DNA of 64,000 nt from NCBI GenBank assembly GCA_017463585.1, contig JAFTOX010000003.1, forward strand, positions 248,001 to 312,000, given 5' to 3'. How positions within the stretch are numbered: the stretch's first letter is position 1; each line of letters opens with the position of its first letter. Below the pieces are notes generated by a model that was given only the letters and a program-made list of their open reading frames with translations, had not been told where the DNA came from and did no database searches. Of this stretch, positions 1 to 8,535 are shown piece after piece. Both the position numbers and the translations under genes were made by a program. This DNA comes from Rikenellaceae bacterium. Its GTDB lineage: Bacteria; Bacteroidota; Bacteroidia; Bacteroidales; Rikenellaceae.

Positions 1-91
1 TCGTCAGTTTTCCGCCAGGACATACATACGCCTTTTCTCTAAGCCCTTCAAAGGTTGCGATAAGGTCGATACCCTCCTTACTTGTTTTCAT
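1..91 (-). CDS. phage lysozyme (endolysin), N-terminal fragment
   Basis: Only the first 30 codons lie in the window; the gene continues past base 1. The start ATG is at base 91, overlapping the holin stop by 14 bp. The visible residues read MKTSKEGIDLIATFEGLR followed by EKAYVCPGGKLT. This matches the start of GH24 phage lysozymes (G-IxLI-xFEGxRxxAYxCPxG), where the glutamate of FEG is catalytic. These enzymes cleave peptidoglycan for lysis. The position directly behind a holin fits. The rest of the domain cannot be seen. Confidence 0.75.
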   Translation of the reverse strand, partial: MKTSKEGIDLIATFEGLREKAYVCPGGKLT

Positions 92-560
92 CTTGTTTTT
101 CAATCGTAATACCTGATAAATCAATGCCTATTTTTTGGCCTGTGGCGACAATAAGAGCCTTCATCAAGCCTTTGCCATTAACGCAGTAACCGCGAAGTTC
201 TGCGAAGTGAGAGAGTATTGACCACATCTCGGCAGCCAAGGCGAGCCCATTGACTGCATATTTAATGAGATCATAATCGAATGCCACAGCAGCTGTTGCG
301 CCAAGCGTAACAATACCGGTGTATTCGACCATTTTGGTCAGCGTGCGACGGATCGCACGGGAGAGACGAATCTGCTCGCCACGACGGCGAGATACGCAAA
401 TGCCCAAATAGAGATCAACGGCGATGGCTACCGCGACCACGCATACGAAGGGAATCATAGTTTGGATCGTATCTCTGAAAAATGCGGTGAACGTAACAGT
501 CATAGAACTTTGCAGAACTACGCTCGTGGTGGTTGGGTTATCAGCTAGGTTCATAGTCAT
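78..560 (-). CDS. phage holin family protein
   Basis: 160 aa with hydrophobic segments at about residues 35-55 and 80-115, separated by a basic loop (SRRRGEQIRLSRAIRRT). This layout is like the TcdE/phage_holin_4 group found in Bacteroidota phages. It would form the inner-membrane lesion that releases the lysozyme whose start overlaps its 3' end. A second ATG two codons in could also be used. The family call rests on topology, size and position. Confidence 0.6.
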   Translation of the reverse strand: MTMNLADNPTTTSVVLQSSMTVTFTAFFRDTIQTMIPFVCVVAVAIAVDLYLGICVSRRRGEQIRLSRAIRRTLTKMVEYTGIVTLGATAAVAFDYDLIKYAVNGLALAAEMWSILSHFAELRGYCVNGKGLMKALIVATGQKIGIDLSGITIEKQDENK

Positions 561-839
561 TTAGATTATTGCCATCAAGGCACCCATAAATGCCCCAATT
601 GCAGTGTTCAACACATCTCGCCATTCAGGAGTGTGCAACTCTGAATGCCGCGAGTCCCATACCTCCTTGCCGATTCCAATCAGCACACCGCCGATAAAGC
701 CCACCCAACACCAGATCCCAAATAGTGCCAGCACAAAGCTGATTAGTTGTCCAGCGAGTATATGCAACCACGTATCTGCGGGTCGGCTGGCGATGTACGA
801 ACACACCGCCTCAGCCATTTGTTTGAGCCTATTCCACAT
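561..839 (-). CDS. small phage membrane protein next to the lysis genes
   Basis: About 92 aa from ATG at 839 (MWNRLKQMAEAVC), five bases after the stop of the preceding gene; a longer in-frame start would overlap that gene. It has two close hydrophobic stretches (about residues 20-55), then a polar segment (KEVWDSRHSELHTPEWRDVL) and a last hydrophobic helix. Bacteroidota phages often carry small proteins with HIxAG...KEVxD...HTPxWxD near the lysis genes; their role is not established. It may be a spanin- or holin-like accessory, which is inference. Confidence 0.6.
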   Translation of the reverse strand: MWNRLKQMAEAVCSYIASRPADTWLHILAGQLISFVLALFGIWCWVGFIGGVLIGIGKEVWDSRHSELHTPEWRDVLNTAIGAFMGALMAII

Positions 840-843
840 AACT

Positions 844-1155
844 TTACGTGTTTTTGTGCACCTTTTTCCACGCGAAATAGGCAAACAACCCGCAGATAAT
901 TAGGAAAACCCCACCTGCAATCCATCCAGCACCGCTTCCAGCATCACTATTCAGTTCTTCGAACGTGTAATTGCGATAAGGAATCACCTCGTCAAGTAGT
1001 AGCCCAAATGCTGCAACGATACCCATTAATGAGGCAATAGTTGCATAAACATTCTGCTTATAGGATCTGCCCTCAGTTCGTTTTGCGCGGTAGATGAACC
1101 ACGCGAGTGCCGCAATCGATACGATTGCCAACACAATAATCATTGTCAATTTCAT
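844..1155 (-). CDS. small phage membrane protein of unknown function
   Basis: 103 aa with three predicted membrane segments: an N-terminal signal-anchor (residues 4-20), a middle one (about 40-55) and a C-terminal one (about 78-95), ending in a basic tail. It lies 12 bp after the tail-fibre gene and just before the other lysis-region genes on the same strand. I do not recognise a family. Position suggests lysis or superinfection exclusion. Confidence 0.5.
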   Translation of the reverse strand: MKLTMIIVLAIVSIAALAWFIYRAKRTEGRSYKQNVYATIASLMGIVAAFGLLLDEVIPYRNYTFEELNSDAGSGAGWIAGGVFLIICGLFAYFAWKKVHKNT

Positions 1156-1167
1156 AGTTTAATACAT

Positions 1168-4002
1168 TTAACGTCCGTATACCTTCAAAGCACCAGATAT
1201 GCGAATCTGTGACGATGAGGTTAGTGATTGTGATCCTACTTTAATTCTTTTAATTGCATCGTTAATGGACATTGCCTGAATAGACGCAACTACATATGTA
1301 GTGTTTGATTGCTCATACATTCCTGACACCCCTATTCCAGCGTCCATTTTTAAGCGAATAGCGCCTGTTTCCTTTCTGTCATTAGTTAAGGAATTTATCT
1401 TAAAGTTGTTAAGCAGAATATCATTAATATATATAGGCAAACCACCTTGAATATATCCCTCTTCTGTATACTCAATATATATTTCGCTTAATGGTCTGAG
1501 CGATTGACTTTCCCAGATCCAACCATTTGTATAGAAATCATCTGAAGAAAAATCTACTTCACCCAATAACGAAAAAGGGATCAGACCTGCAATTTCATAA
1601 GGAGAAAAACCACTATCTTGCACATCGCCGGGGATACGAATTATGGCGACATTCCCATCTTCATAAACTCTTGGACGTGAAGCAGTATCTTCGGAAGATA
1701 TTCCGCCCTCCCAACTAGCTACTCGATACCATTGTTCTCCATATATCTCTTCAAATCCAACACTGAAAGATAGATACCCAGAATGCTCACGAGTACCTAG
1801 AGTCCTATAAGTGTCTTCACCTACTCTAACAGCCAGCAGCCCATCTATATAATTTGTTGCTGTATCCTGATCCCATATTCTTACAGAGGCAAACCTGGGA
1901 TAATACGAGAGTTCCCCATTAATTGGAGGCATAAGATTTCGCGGGGTAGAGTCAACATCTGCGTTAATCAGCACCCCATTCGACCTTATAAATGAGACCT
2001 CCATTATAGCTGGATAATCAGGGGTAGAACAAGCGACAAAAGGTCCTGCCTGCACATTTGCATATATACGGCTTCCATCTCGTGGAATACCGAACTCAAT
2101 CCCAAATGATTGTCTAGCCAGTACACCAGTATTCAAAATATCTCCGGCCACCCCCGAGGCATACAATACGGTGTCTCCTGCTTCCTGAGAATCTAAAATA
2201 ACTACTCTATGAACCATATACATTCCGGGATCCTGTATATAAGCAGAAGGATTGCCATAGCTTACCATTAAGACATTGGGATATGACTTATCTGTAAAAG
2301 CTCGGAGCAACACATCTCCTCCAGAGACCACACTTTCACCCTCAATCCGTATCACATCAGCGCTCTCTTGACGGTTATAAGATTGAATATTGCTCCACTT
2401 ACCAGCACTACGCAGATACAACTCTGCGGTTTGTTCCTCTTCGTTTAACACTACACCAATGCTGCCATCTGGCCCCGAAGGTAAATTAGAGAGAGATAAT
2501 GTGCAATATGGAAGAGACACCGTTTGCCACACCCCGTTAATACATTGTGCGAAAGTGGGCAATGTTTCGTCTATAAACCGAATCGAAGCGGGGAAATCAA
2601 AATAATTACAATTCAGTAAGGTCAATGTCAATTTTTGTCCTTTATATTTTGACAGAGCAGCCGATATTAAGGAATTAATCTTTTCTAATGAACTATTCCA
2701 CAAATTACCATTATCTGTGACGTAGATACTTAGGTTATCATTCCACGTGTGATAGGTTACAATTTCATCGTCACCGCTACGTATGCTAAAACCAGTGCCA
2801 ACATTGTAGTGTTGGTACTTACGGTCAAGCACTAATGATTCAATTTCAAGTTGGAGAGTTGTTTCTGCATATGCCCCAACAATCCCTGTATATCGACTTT
2901 CCAACTCCGCAAGCGACATTTCAGCAGTTGTTTTATGACCATTTATAATGCCGATACTTCCTGACGTAGCATTAATCGTTGCCAATTCTTCAAAAGAATC
3001 CGCCTTATTAATCATGGCCTGGCCTATCCAATGGTGATCATTGTATGTATAAAGAGCAAGTTCCTTCCATATAGGATCCCCAATAAATACTGCGGGAAAC
3101 TGGACAGTCTGGCAACCTTCAAAAACGACCCAAAATTTCACGCCTTGATATTCCGCGAGCACTTCTGCGATTTTGGCATTAATGTCCTCCAATGTCGCAT
3201 CGTATATAGCCTCGTTTTTGATATGCCCGCCAACACCTTCCGAAAAGCTGCTAGTGGAAAAGCGCATTATCGACTTGTCACCATCTATTATGAAGTCAAT
3301 CTCGCTGGATACTCCAGTAATAGGAGCTGTTTTCGCTAATAGTTTGAACCCTTTTACTTCTGTTGTCAACGAGATAATGCCAGAACCGCTAACCTCTGCC
3401 GAAGCTTCCATATTTGCAGCTGATATTTCGTTCTGAACATAATGAGCTTGCACAACACATAAATCTCCGTCATCTGCATTTAGTTTGTTCATTTCATCTT
3501 CTGTCGCAACGGAGTACACGTGAGTATTTATATTCCCCTTACCATTAAGTGATTCGCCGTTGATGGTTTTGAGTTCAGGGTCTGTCGAGCCGACAAAGTC
3601 CAATACAACCTGTACTGCTGCATCTGAAATCACGATATCCATCGGGATCAAACGATTATTCCTATGTGATGCTACGGCTAGTGGGCGCAAAATGTCAATC
3701 TCAGAGGTCGCCCCCATAAACGCATTCTCACCTCGCTTGATTGAGATGCCAATAGTAGCTCTGCCAGGCGTCAGTTGTCGAGTTTCACCTGCACTTAGCG
3801 TACATAATAATATACCTTGATCTGCTTTAGCGAGATCAAAGTCCCCATCTGCGCTATTCTTGGTCAACACGCGACCCATCGCTGTTGTCCTCAGCTCCAT
3901 CTCGATAGTAATATCGTCAGTAATAGCCATTGGTCTGCCACTACTCAATGCCACGAATCGCAACGTTGCGGTTTCGCCTTTGTAAATGTATGCTCTGCTC
4001 AT
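1168..4002 (-). CDS. tail fibre / receptor-binding protein
   Basis: 944 aa, the last structural gene of the leftward late operon, where Mu-like phages keep host-recognition genes. The first 110 residues look like a small beta-sandwich attachment domain (YIYKGETATLRFVALSSG, ending in PGRATIGI), similar in style to BppU N-terminal domains. A linker (INGESLNGKGNINTH) leads into a long beta-rich region. This region has an internal duplication: residues around TLEDINAKIAEVLAEYQG and SLEKINSLISAALSKYKG head two similar blocks of about 200 residues. The DNA is clearly more AT-rich than the baseplate genes next to it, as is common for exchanged fibre modules. Adhesion specificity cannot be read from sequence. 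Confidence 0.7.
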   Translation of the reverse strand: MSRAYIYKGETATLRFVALSSGRPMAITDDITIEMELRTTAMGRVLTKNSADGDFDLAKADQGILLCTLSAGETRQLTPGRATIGISIKRGENAFMGATSEIDILRPLAVASHRNNRLIPMDIVISDAAVQVVLDFVGSTDPELKTINGESLNGKGNINTHVYSVATEDEMNKLNADDGDLCVVQAHYVQNEISAANMEASAEVSGSGIISLTTEVKGFKLLAKTAPITGVSSEIDFIIDGDKSIMRFSTSSFSEGVGGHIKNEAIYDATLEDINAKIAEVLAEYQGVKFWVVFEGCQTVQFPAVFIGDPIWKELALYTYNDHHWIGQAMINKADSFEELATINATSGSIGIINGHKTTAEMSLAELESRYTGIVGAYAETTLQLEIESLVLDRKYQHYNVGTGFSIRSGDDEIVTYHTWNDNLSIYVTDNGNLWNSSLEKINSLISAALSKYKGQKLTLTLLNCNYFDFPASIRFIDETLPTFAQCINGVWQTVSLPYCTLSLSNLPSGPDGSIGVVLNEEEQTAELYLRSAGKWSNIQSYNRQESADVIRIEGESVVSGGDVLLRAFTDKSYPNVLMVSYGNPSAYIQDPGMYMVHRVVILDSQEAGDTVLYASGVAGDILNTGVLARQSFGIEFGIPRDGSRIYANVQAGPFVACSTPDYPAIMEVSFIRSNGVLINADVDSTPRNLMPPINGELSYYPRFASVRIWDQDTATNYIDGLLAVRVGEDTYRTLGTREHSGYLSFSVGFEEIYGEQWYRVASWEGGISSEDTASRPRVYEDGNVAIIRIPGDVQDSGFSPYEIAGLIPFSLLGEVDFSSDDFYTNGWIWESQSLRPLSEIYIEYTEEGYIQGGLPIYINDILLNNFKINSLTNDRKETGAIRLKMDAGIGVSGMYEQSNTTYVVASIQAMSINDAIKRIKVGSQSLTSSSQIRISGALKVYGR

Positions 4003-4011
4003 AATCTTACA

Positions 4012-4305
4012 TTAATCAATTATTGGACAAGCCGAGGTATTATATCGACGAGCCTCAGATCCCGCTTGAAGTACTGCCGACACGTCTAGTCCATTCACTA
4101 GGCTCTCGACGTATCTGACGAAATCATCAAGTCGTTGTTTATATTTCTCGTACGACATTCTCGCCATCTCTTGCGGGGTTATCTCGCCGTAGCTACCGAA
4201 TGCCAAACGACCATTGTATGTGGTTGTAGATTGCACCGCGCCATCTACAATGCGTTTCACTTCAAGAGTTAGCGAACGCTGGTATCCGTTGTTTGTATAC
4301 GCCAT
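4012..4305 (-). CDS. small tail/baseplate-region protein of unknown function
   Basis: 97 aa from ATG at 4305 (MAYTNNGYQRSLTLEV); a longer frame reaches 4374 but would deepen the overlap with the upstream gene. The 3' end of that gene overlaps this start by 37 bp, typical of tightly packed phage tail genes. The protein is soluble with a helical C-terminal half. I recognise no family. Its place between the tail protein I-position gene and the fibre suggests a fibre adaptor or assembly factor. Confidence 0.55.
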   Translation of the reverse strand: MAYTNNGYQRSLTLEVKRIVDGAVQSTTTYNGRLAFGSYGEITPQEMARMSYEKYKQRLDDFVRYVESLVNGLDVSAVLQAGSEARRYNTSACPIID

Positions 4306-5021
4306 TGTATTACTGTTCCAGGTTGATAATGATAATCTTCGTCTTGTTCCGGCGTGATCTGCTCGATTGTCCATTTGTCAATCAGATCGCCATAGTGGGG
4401 ATAGTAACTCTCAGACCTTGTCGCGCCAACCTCAAATTGAAGTTGCTGACCATACATCAGAGTTACGACTATCGGAGATGAGACGGGGTACTCCGATGTT
4501 GCATAGACCTCGGTCTCTCCAAGCTCGTTCTGATCTACAACGAGTGTGATGGTGTTGATCAGATTGACATACACCTGTTCGCATCGATAGTTTATAAATT
4601 GAGCCGAGAAGACATCGCTGAGTTCTTCGCAGACGTAGTCAATGAACGACACTTTGAAGTCAACTGCTCCATTTTCGATGTAATAGGCTTTGTCGGCCTG
4701 CTTATATTTGTCGATCAACGCTCGCAGACGAGCATCGTCATAGTTTTCCCCCTGCTTTACGATCACGACCTTAAAGTCGTATGGCGAGTTCGCTGGCTGG
4801 ATTTCAGCTGCGACACCCATCTGATCACGCAGCATACGTTCGAGCATAATGGCAGACGAATTGTATGAGGCTCGTTGCAATGCTGCGTCTCTCCAATCTT
4901 GTCCACGATCGTGAAGATCGACAACTCCCGACAGAAGCACTTTCAGAAAGTTGAAGATCTTGATCTGACGCATCACCACCGGCAGATTGAAAGCGATGAA
5001 TCTATCCCAATTAATTTTCAT
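4269..5021 (-). CDS. tail protein in the gpI position (baseplate wedge)
   Basis: 250 aa, directly downstream of the baseplate J-like gene and overlapping it by 11 bp. In Mu and P2 this slot holds the wedge protein (Mu gp48/P2 gpI). The sequence (MKINWDRFIAFNLPVVMRQI at the start, mixed alpha/beta later) is not clearly recognisable as gpI. The function is therefore inferred from gene order. Confidence 0.5.
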   Translation of the reverse strand: MKINWDRFIAFNLPVVMRQIKIFNFLKVLLSGVVDLHDRGQDWRDAALQRASYNSSAIMLERMLRDQMGVAAEIQPANSPYDFKVVIVKQGENYDDARLRALIDKYKQADKAYYIENGAVDFKVSFIDYVCEELSDVFSAQFINYRCEQVYVNLINTITLVVDQNELGETEVYATSEYPVSSPIVVTLMYGQQLQFEVGATRSESYYPHYGDLIDKWTIEQITPEQDEDYHYQPGTVIQWRIQTTDTSVR

Positions 5022-5865
5022 AAGCCGCCAAATATGATATTGTCAAATCATCGACTACGAAGCTGCCTGAGGTCGAAGCATAGCTATTACCGTCGAGTTC
5101 TATGAATGCCCCATCGGCAGTCGCTGTGTGGACACTGCGCAGGATCACGTCAGTAACACCCTCTGCACCCTGTATCGCATCGGTCAGTTTCGTCTTATTA
5201 AACACTCCACCATACTTAATGGCATTGATGTAGTTCTCAATAGCTTCTGCCACCGGCGATGTGCCATCAGAGATACGTCTGCCCTCTGACGTCAGCAGTA
5301 GCGGGTTGTAATTAACCTGCGCTGAAATCTGTAACTTATCGCTCGCCTTGCTTACGATATCGAGGCGAGAGCCTGCTGGCGCAATGCGTCGCATATAGTA
5401 CGAGAACCGAGAGAACTCCTCATCGGTCAAAGGCTCCTTCTCGGCTTTGCTAACAAGGATCTGCACACGCTGAATGTCATTGTCGTCCTTCACCTCGCGC
5501 GCCGCAGCATAGGTTACGATCCTCGCATCAGGATCATCGGTTGCGTAACCATACGAGCGTGTCGCCTCAATGTAGGTCAGATCGTGCCCGTGCTGGTAGC
5601 CGAGCGCCTGATCTCGATACCACGGTATGCTGGCGACATAGCGGGCATCAATCGCTGCATCAACTTCGTTTGATGTGGTCGCAAACGTCTGCTCGACGAG
5701 CCAACACGCCAAGGCTACGATGTTAATTATGAGCGACTCAAAAGACACTTTGCTGAATTGTTCATCAAAGGTCTTGTCGGGCTCTAACCCATACAGCGCT
5801 ACTAGCTCGCCATTGCCAACAAAGCGAGCTTTCAGATCATTCGTAATATCGTTTAATGTTCGCAT
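5011..5865 (-). CDS. baseplate J-like protein
   Basis: 284 aa. The C-terminal half has the family pattern PVAEAIENYINAIKYGGVFN, then KTKLTDAIQGAEGVTDV, the winged end of P2 gpJ/Mu gp47-type wedge proteins. The N-terminus (ITNDLKARF) fits as well. It builds the baseplate wedge joining the hub to the fibres. It overlaps the next gene by 11 bp and stops one base before the upstream small tail gene, consistent with co-translation. Confidence 0.75.
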   Translation of the reverse strand: MRTLNDITNDLKARFVGNGELVALYGLEPDKTFDEQFSKVSFESLIINIVALACWLVEQTFATTSNEVDAAIDARYVASIPWYRDQALGYQHGHDLTYIEATRSYGYATDDPDARIVTYAAAREVKDDNDIQRVQILVSKAEKEPLTDEEFSRFSYYMRRIAPAGSRLDIVSKASDKLQISAQVNYNPLLLTSEGRRISDGTSPVAEAIENYINAIKYGGVFNKTKLTDAIQGAEGVTDVILRSVHTATADGAFIELDGNSYASTSGSFVVDDLTISYLAAYEN

Positions 5866-6105
5866 TTATAGTAGTTTTGAATCTATTTCCTCATCTATCA
5901 TCATCGTAGCCGGCTCTATCTGCTCTGTGGCAAAGTAGGCAACTACCGTTGGATTAATCACGGTGGGGATTTCCACTTCTGTCGGTGGTGTATCTGTTAC
6001 GGATCGTCCTGCCAGCAGCGCAATTTGATAAGCAGCTGCCACATCTCCTGCGTGGCGTACGGCAAGATCGAAAAACGTTTGACCATCTAATACTCTAACT
6101 TTCAT
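5866..6105 (-). CDS. small tail protein X / LysM-like
   Basis: 79 aa from ATG at 6105 (MKVRVLDGQTFFDLAVRHAGD); an ATG three codons earlier is also possible. The DGQTFFDLAVRHAGDVAAAYQIALLAG motif region is LysM-like (GQTLxDIAxxxxG), as in P2 gpX-type tail proteins that help attach the hub. It sits between the gp25-like and J-like baseplate genes, the expected place. Confidence 0.6.
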   Translation of the reverse strand: MKVRVLDGQTFFDLAVRHAGDVAAAYQIALLAGRSVTDTPPTEVEIPTVINPTVVAYFATEQIEPATMMIDEEIDSKLL

Positions 6106-6409
6106 AATGCGCATCGATTAGAAGGTTATCCGTATATTTTACCTCGATGACCTTCTGGCCATCTCCGCGAAGCTGCGAGCATATCTCCGCGATAAGTGCA
6201 CTGGTATTATCATCGCGCAAGAAGCGCATAGCACCGACGCCAGTGGTTGGCCAGGCTTTGAACTCACCTGCTGCGGCTACTGTCAGCAGTGCCTGGTTCT
6301 GCGAGGTGATATCGTCCATCGCCAAGCCCTCAACTATGCGACCTTGCGCATCTCGCTTTGCATTCACTTGCAGATCTGGTGTGAGCATTATGCCGTATGA
6401 CTTATTCAT
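6095..6409 (-). CDS. gpW/gp25-like baseplate wedge protein
   Basis: 104 aa. The pattern fits the short gpW/gp25 baseplate family: a leading DLQVNAKRDAQGRIVEGLAMDD, then QNQALLTVAAAGEFKAWP, a helical middle and a final beta strand (KVIEVKYTDNLLIDAHYES). In that family an intrinsic sheath-initiation role is known. Its start shares its last base with the stop of the upstream spike gene, and its stop overlaps the next start. Confidence 0.6.
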   Translation of the reverse strand: MNKSYGIMLTPDLQVNAKRDAQGRIVEGLAMDDITSQNQALLTVAAAGEFKAWPTTGVGAMRFLRDDNTSALIAEICSQLRGDGQKVIEVKYTDNLLIDAHYES

Positions 6410-6939
6410 CAGTGCTTGATCATTGTATCTTCAAGGGCGTCGCGATTAGCCAGTTCAAGCGAGCTGGACGCCCACACGCTCGCAGCTGCTTTAAGTTTTG
6501 CACCTCCATCATTGGGGGTAACAACCCACGACTTAAATGCAGTTTTAAGGTTGTTTAAGTCGTGTTTAAGAGAGTCTATCTCGTCGATCAAGGCCGAGAC
6601 GTTTACCAATCCTCCATTCTCTCCGTCATTGATAATTATCTCCTCGACACTTGCCGATATCTTATCTATGGCCGAGAAACCCATTGCATAGGTCAGAGAC
6701 TCCTCGTTGTCGATGATTGCGACAATACACCACGCTCCAACCTTGGGGATCATCACGATCTCGGCTTCCTCGACCGATGTCAGGCGCACATCATAGATGA
6801 TGTAGCCCTCATCGATCTTCACGTCGCAGGTCTGCGCCTGTTCATTGACAGCCTCGACTGTACCCAACTGCATCTGCGATGGCGCAGCTTGTCTAGATAG
6901 TGCTTTAATCCCGGCACGAATACGATCAGTTCTGTCCAT
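6409..6939 (-). CDS. baseplate spike protein (gpV/Mu gp45-like)
   Basis: 176 aa. Residues about 22-95 form an OB-fold-like stretch (LGTVEAVNEQAQTCDVKI, then MIPKVGAWCIVAIIDN), followed by a needle-like region and a coiled coil (ISALIDEIDSLKHDLNNLKT). This architecture matches central spike proteins that puncture the outer membrane under the tail tube. It lies directly downstream of the hub protein, overlapping it by 14 bp. Confidence 0.65.
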   Translation of the reverse strand: MDRTDRIRAGIKALSRQAAPSQMQLGTVEAVNEQAQTCDVKIDEGYIIYDVRLTSVEEAEIVMIPKVGAWCIVAIIDNEESLTYAMGFSAIDKISASVEEIIINDGENGGLVNVSALIDEIDSLKHDLNNLKTAFKSWVVTPNDGGAKLKAAASVWASSSLELANRDALEDTMIKH

Positions 6940-7891
6940 TGCTCAATGCCCTCCCAATTTTTACTTCACGACGGAACCCATTTCGCCCGGCTGTGGTGTT
7001 GACAGCCTCGATCATATATCGACCGTAACGGTTGCCACTAAATCGTCGGTCGCGGATCTCGGCCGTCATTCCTGGTTCCGCGTACGGGATACCGAAAGTG
7101 GTGATAGATCCCGAGAACCCGTCATACTTCATTGTCTTCAACTTATCTTGCGCCAGGCGTCGCAGTTCTGCCTCGGTTGTTACGTTGTAGAAGTGCAACG
7201 TCGTAACCGATGCAGCGTCGCTGTCGCCGACATCGATGCGCAGTTTCTTGTTACTCGGCAAGATCGACACAGCGTTGATCTTGATGCGCACATCGCCCTC
7301 GCGTCGGAACGTCAGATCGGGACGAATGACATTCTGTTCAAGATCGTAACGTGCGGTACCCGTATTCATATCGGTGTATGGCACCATCACGTGCAACTTG
7401 CCACCTTGATAGAACGCTTCTAAACCATACTTCGAACAGAGCTCTTCGATGGCATCGAACACGCTACCACCGCCTTTAACGGCGAATGGCGACAATGTAA
7501 CATCAGGCACCTCGTCCAGCTGAACCTCAGGAACAAGATAGCGCAGCACATCAGCCAACTTCACTTTGCGCCAACTCTTAGCCTTGGGGTGCTGACGTTT
7601 CAGCTGATACATCTCGTCCTCGCACTCGATCACCACAGGGCGACGCTGCGACACATCGACCACGTAGCCGGTGAACTCCTCACGAATGCCGTAACCCTCG
7701 TAGCCGAGGCGGATCGATACACGATCGCCACCTTGCAGAACATTACACAGATACTGCGCATCATACTCCGAGGGCAACGTGATCGAGGCAGTGGCTGCGA
7801 GTTCCGAGCGCGAGCGTGAAATATGCACCTCCGACAACGATCGGAATGTGTAACGGCCAATATCTGCCTGCATTGTCAATACAAAACTCAC
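6926..7891 (-). CDS. late control D-like baseplate hub protein
   Basis: 321 aa. Its features match the P2 gpD/Mu gp44 hub, related to VgrG N-terminal domains. These are an N-terminal LTMQADIGRYTFRSLSEVHI, a mid-region LRYLVPEVQLDEV, and the AVKGGGSVFDAIEELCSKYGLE and GKLHVMVPY blocks. The hub caps the tail tube and holds the spike. Gene order (hub, spike, gp25-like, X, J) is that of contractile-tailed transposable phages. Confidence 0.75.
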   Translation of the reverse strand: MSFVLTMQADIGRYTFRSLSEVHISRSRSELAATASITLPSEYDAQYLCNVLQGGDRVSIRLGYEGYGIREEFTGYVVDVSQRRPVVIECEDEMYQLKRQHPKAKSWRKVKLADVLRYLVPEVQLDEVPDVTLSPFAVKGGGSVFDAIEELCSKYGLEAFYQGGKLHVMVPYTDMNTGTARYDLEQNVIRPDLTFRREGDVRIKINAVSILPSNKKLRIDVGDSDAASVTTLHFYNVTTEAELRRLAQDKLKTMKYDGFSGSITTFGIPYAEPGMTAEIRDRRFSGNRYGRYMIEAVNTTAGRNGFRREVKIGRALSNGQN

Positions 7892-8535
7892 GACCAGCCC
7901 TCCTTGATTTCAAGTTGAACATCACGATCCGACACTGCTGTGATGGTGAAGACCTGCATAGATTGAGCTCCCGCCTCTGCTGGCTCGCTATGACTCTTGA
8001 TAACAATCTTATCGATGCCATAGCAACGATTCAGAATGTCATTCTGGACCTTGATGCCACCCATCTTGGTGAAGAGATTGTTGAGCTTGGCAACCTGATC
8101 GAACGGATAGTCGTCGTTATCTTCATTCATCAGAACACCACGGATCACGATCGTATAACCTTCCAATGCAACCTCCTCGATCACCGGACCGACCCCGCCC
8201 GTCATCTGTGTCTGAATGACGGTCTTGGACGCCGACACCGAGATTAGAGGATCGACCGGCAATGTCCAGCCGTCGAGCGTCAGCGTATCAAGGAAGATGT
8301 CGCCTGCCGCAGCACCTGCATAGCCCAATGTTGATGGACGCCCCGACGTGCCGGTGAGCGAGCCGTCCCAAACACGCGGTGAAGTAACTAATGGTTCCTT
8401 CCCTACCTCGATTTCGTTCGAAGCTGCTACACGCCCATTGCGAACGTGTCCCGACAGATACGAGAACAGCGCAAGCGTCGAGCCGAAAGGCTCTGCCTCG
8501 ATGAGCACATTGTGTATGTTTGCAGGGAGTTTCAT
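7888..8535 (-). CDS. tail protein, DUF6046-like
   Basis: 215 aa, between the tape measure and the hub. It has a TLDGWTLPVDPLISVSASKT block and a later EEVALEGYTIVIRGVLMNE block. The pattern of a basal tail protein with a LysM-like or DUF6046 fold is familiar from Bacteroidota Mu-like phages. In Mu this position is gp43 (tail/DNA circulation protein). The exact family is uncertain. Both ends overlap neighbours by 1-4 bp. Confidence 0.5.
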   Translation of the reverse strand: MKLPANIHNVLIEAEPFGSTLALFSYLSGHVRNGRVAASNEIEVGKEPLVTSPRVWDGSLTGTSGRPSTLGYAGAAAGDIFLDTLTLDGWTLPVDPLISVSASKTVIQTQMTGGVGPVIEEVALEGYTIVIRGVLMNEDNDDYPFDQVAKLNNLFTKMGGIKVQNDILNRCYGIDKIVIKSHSEPAEAGAQSMQVFTITAVSDRDVQLEIKEGWS

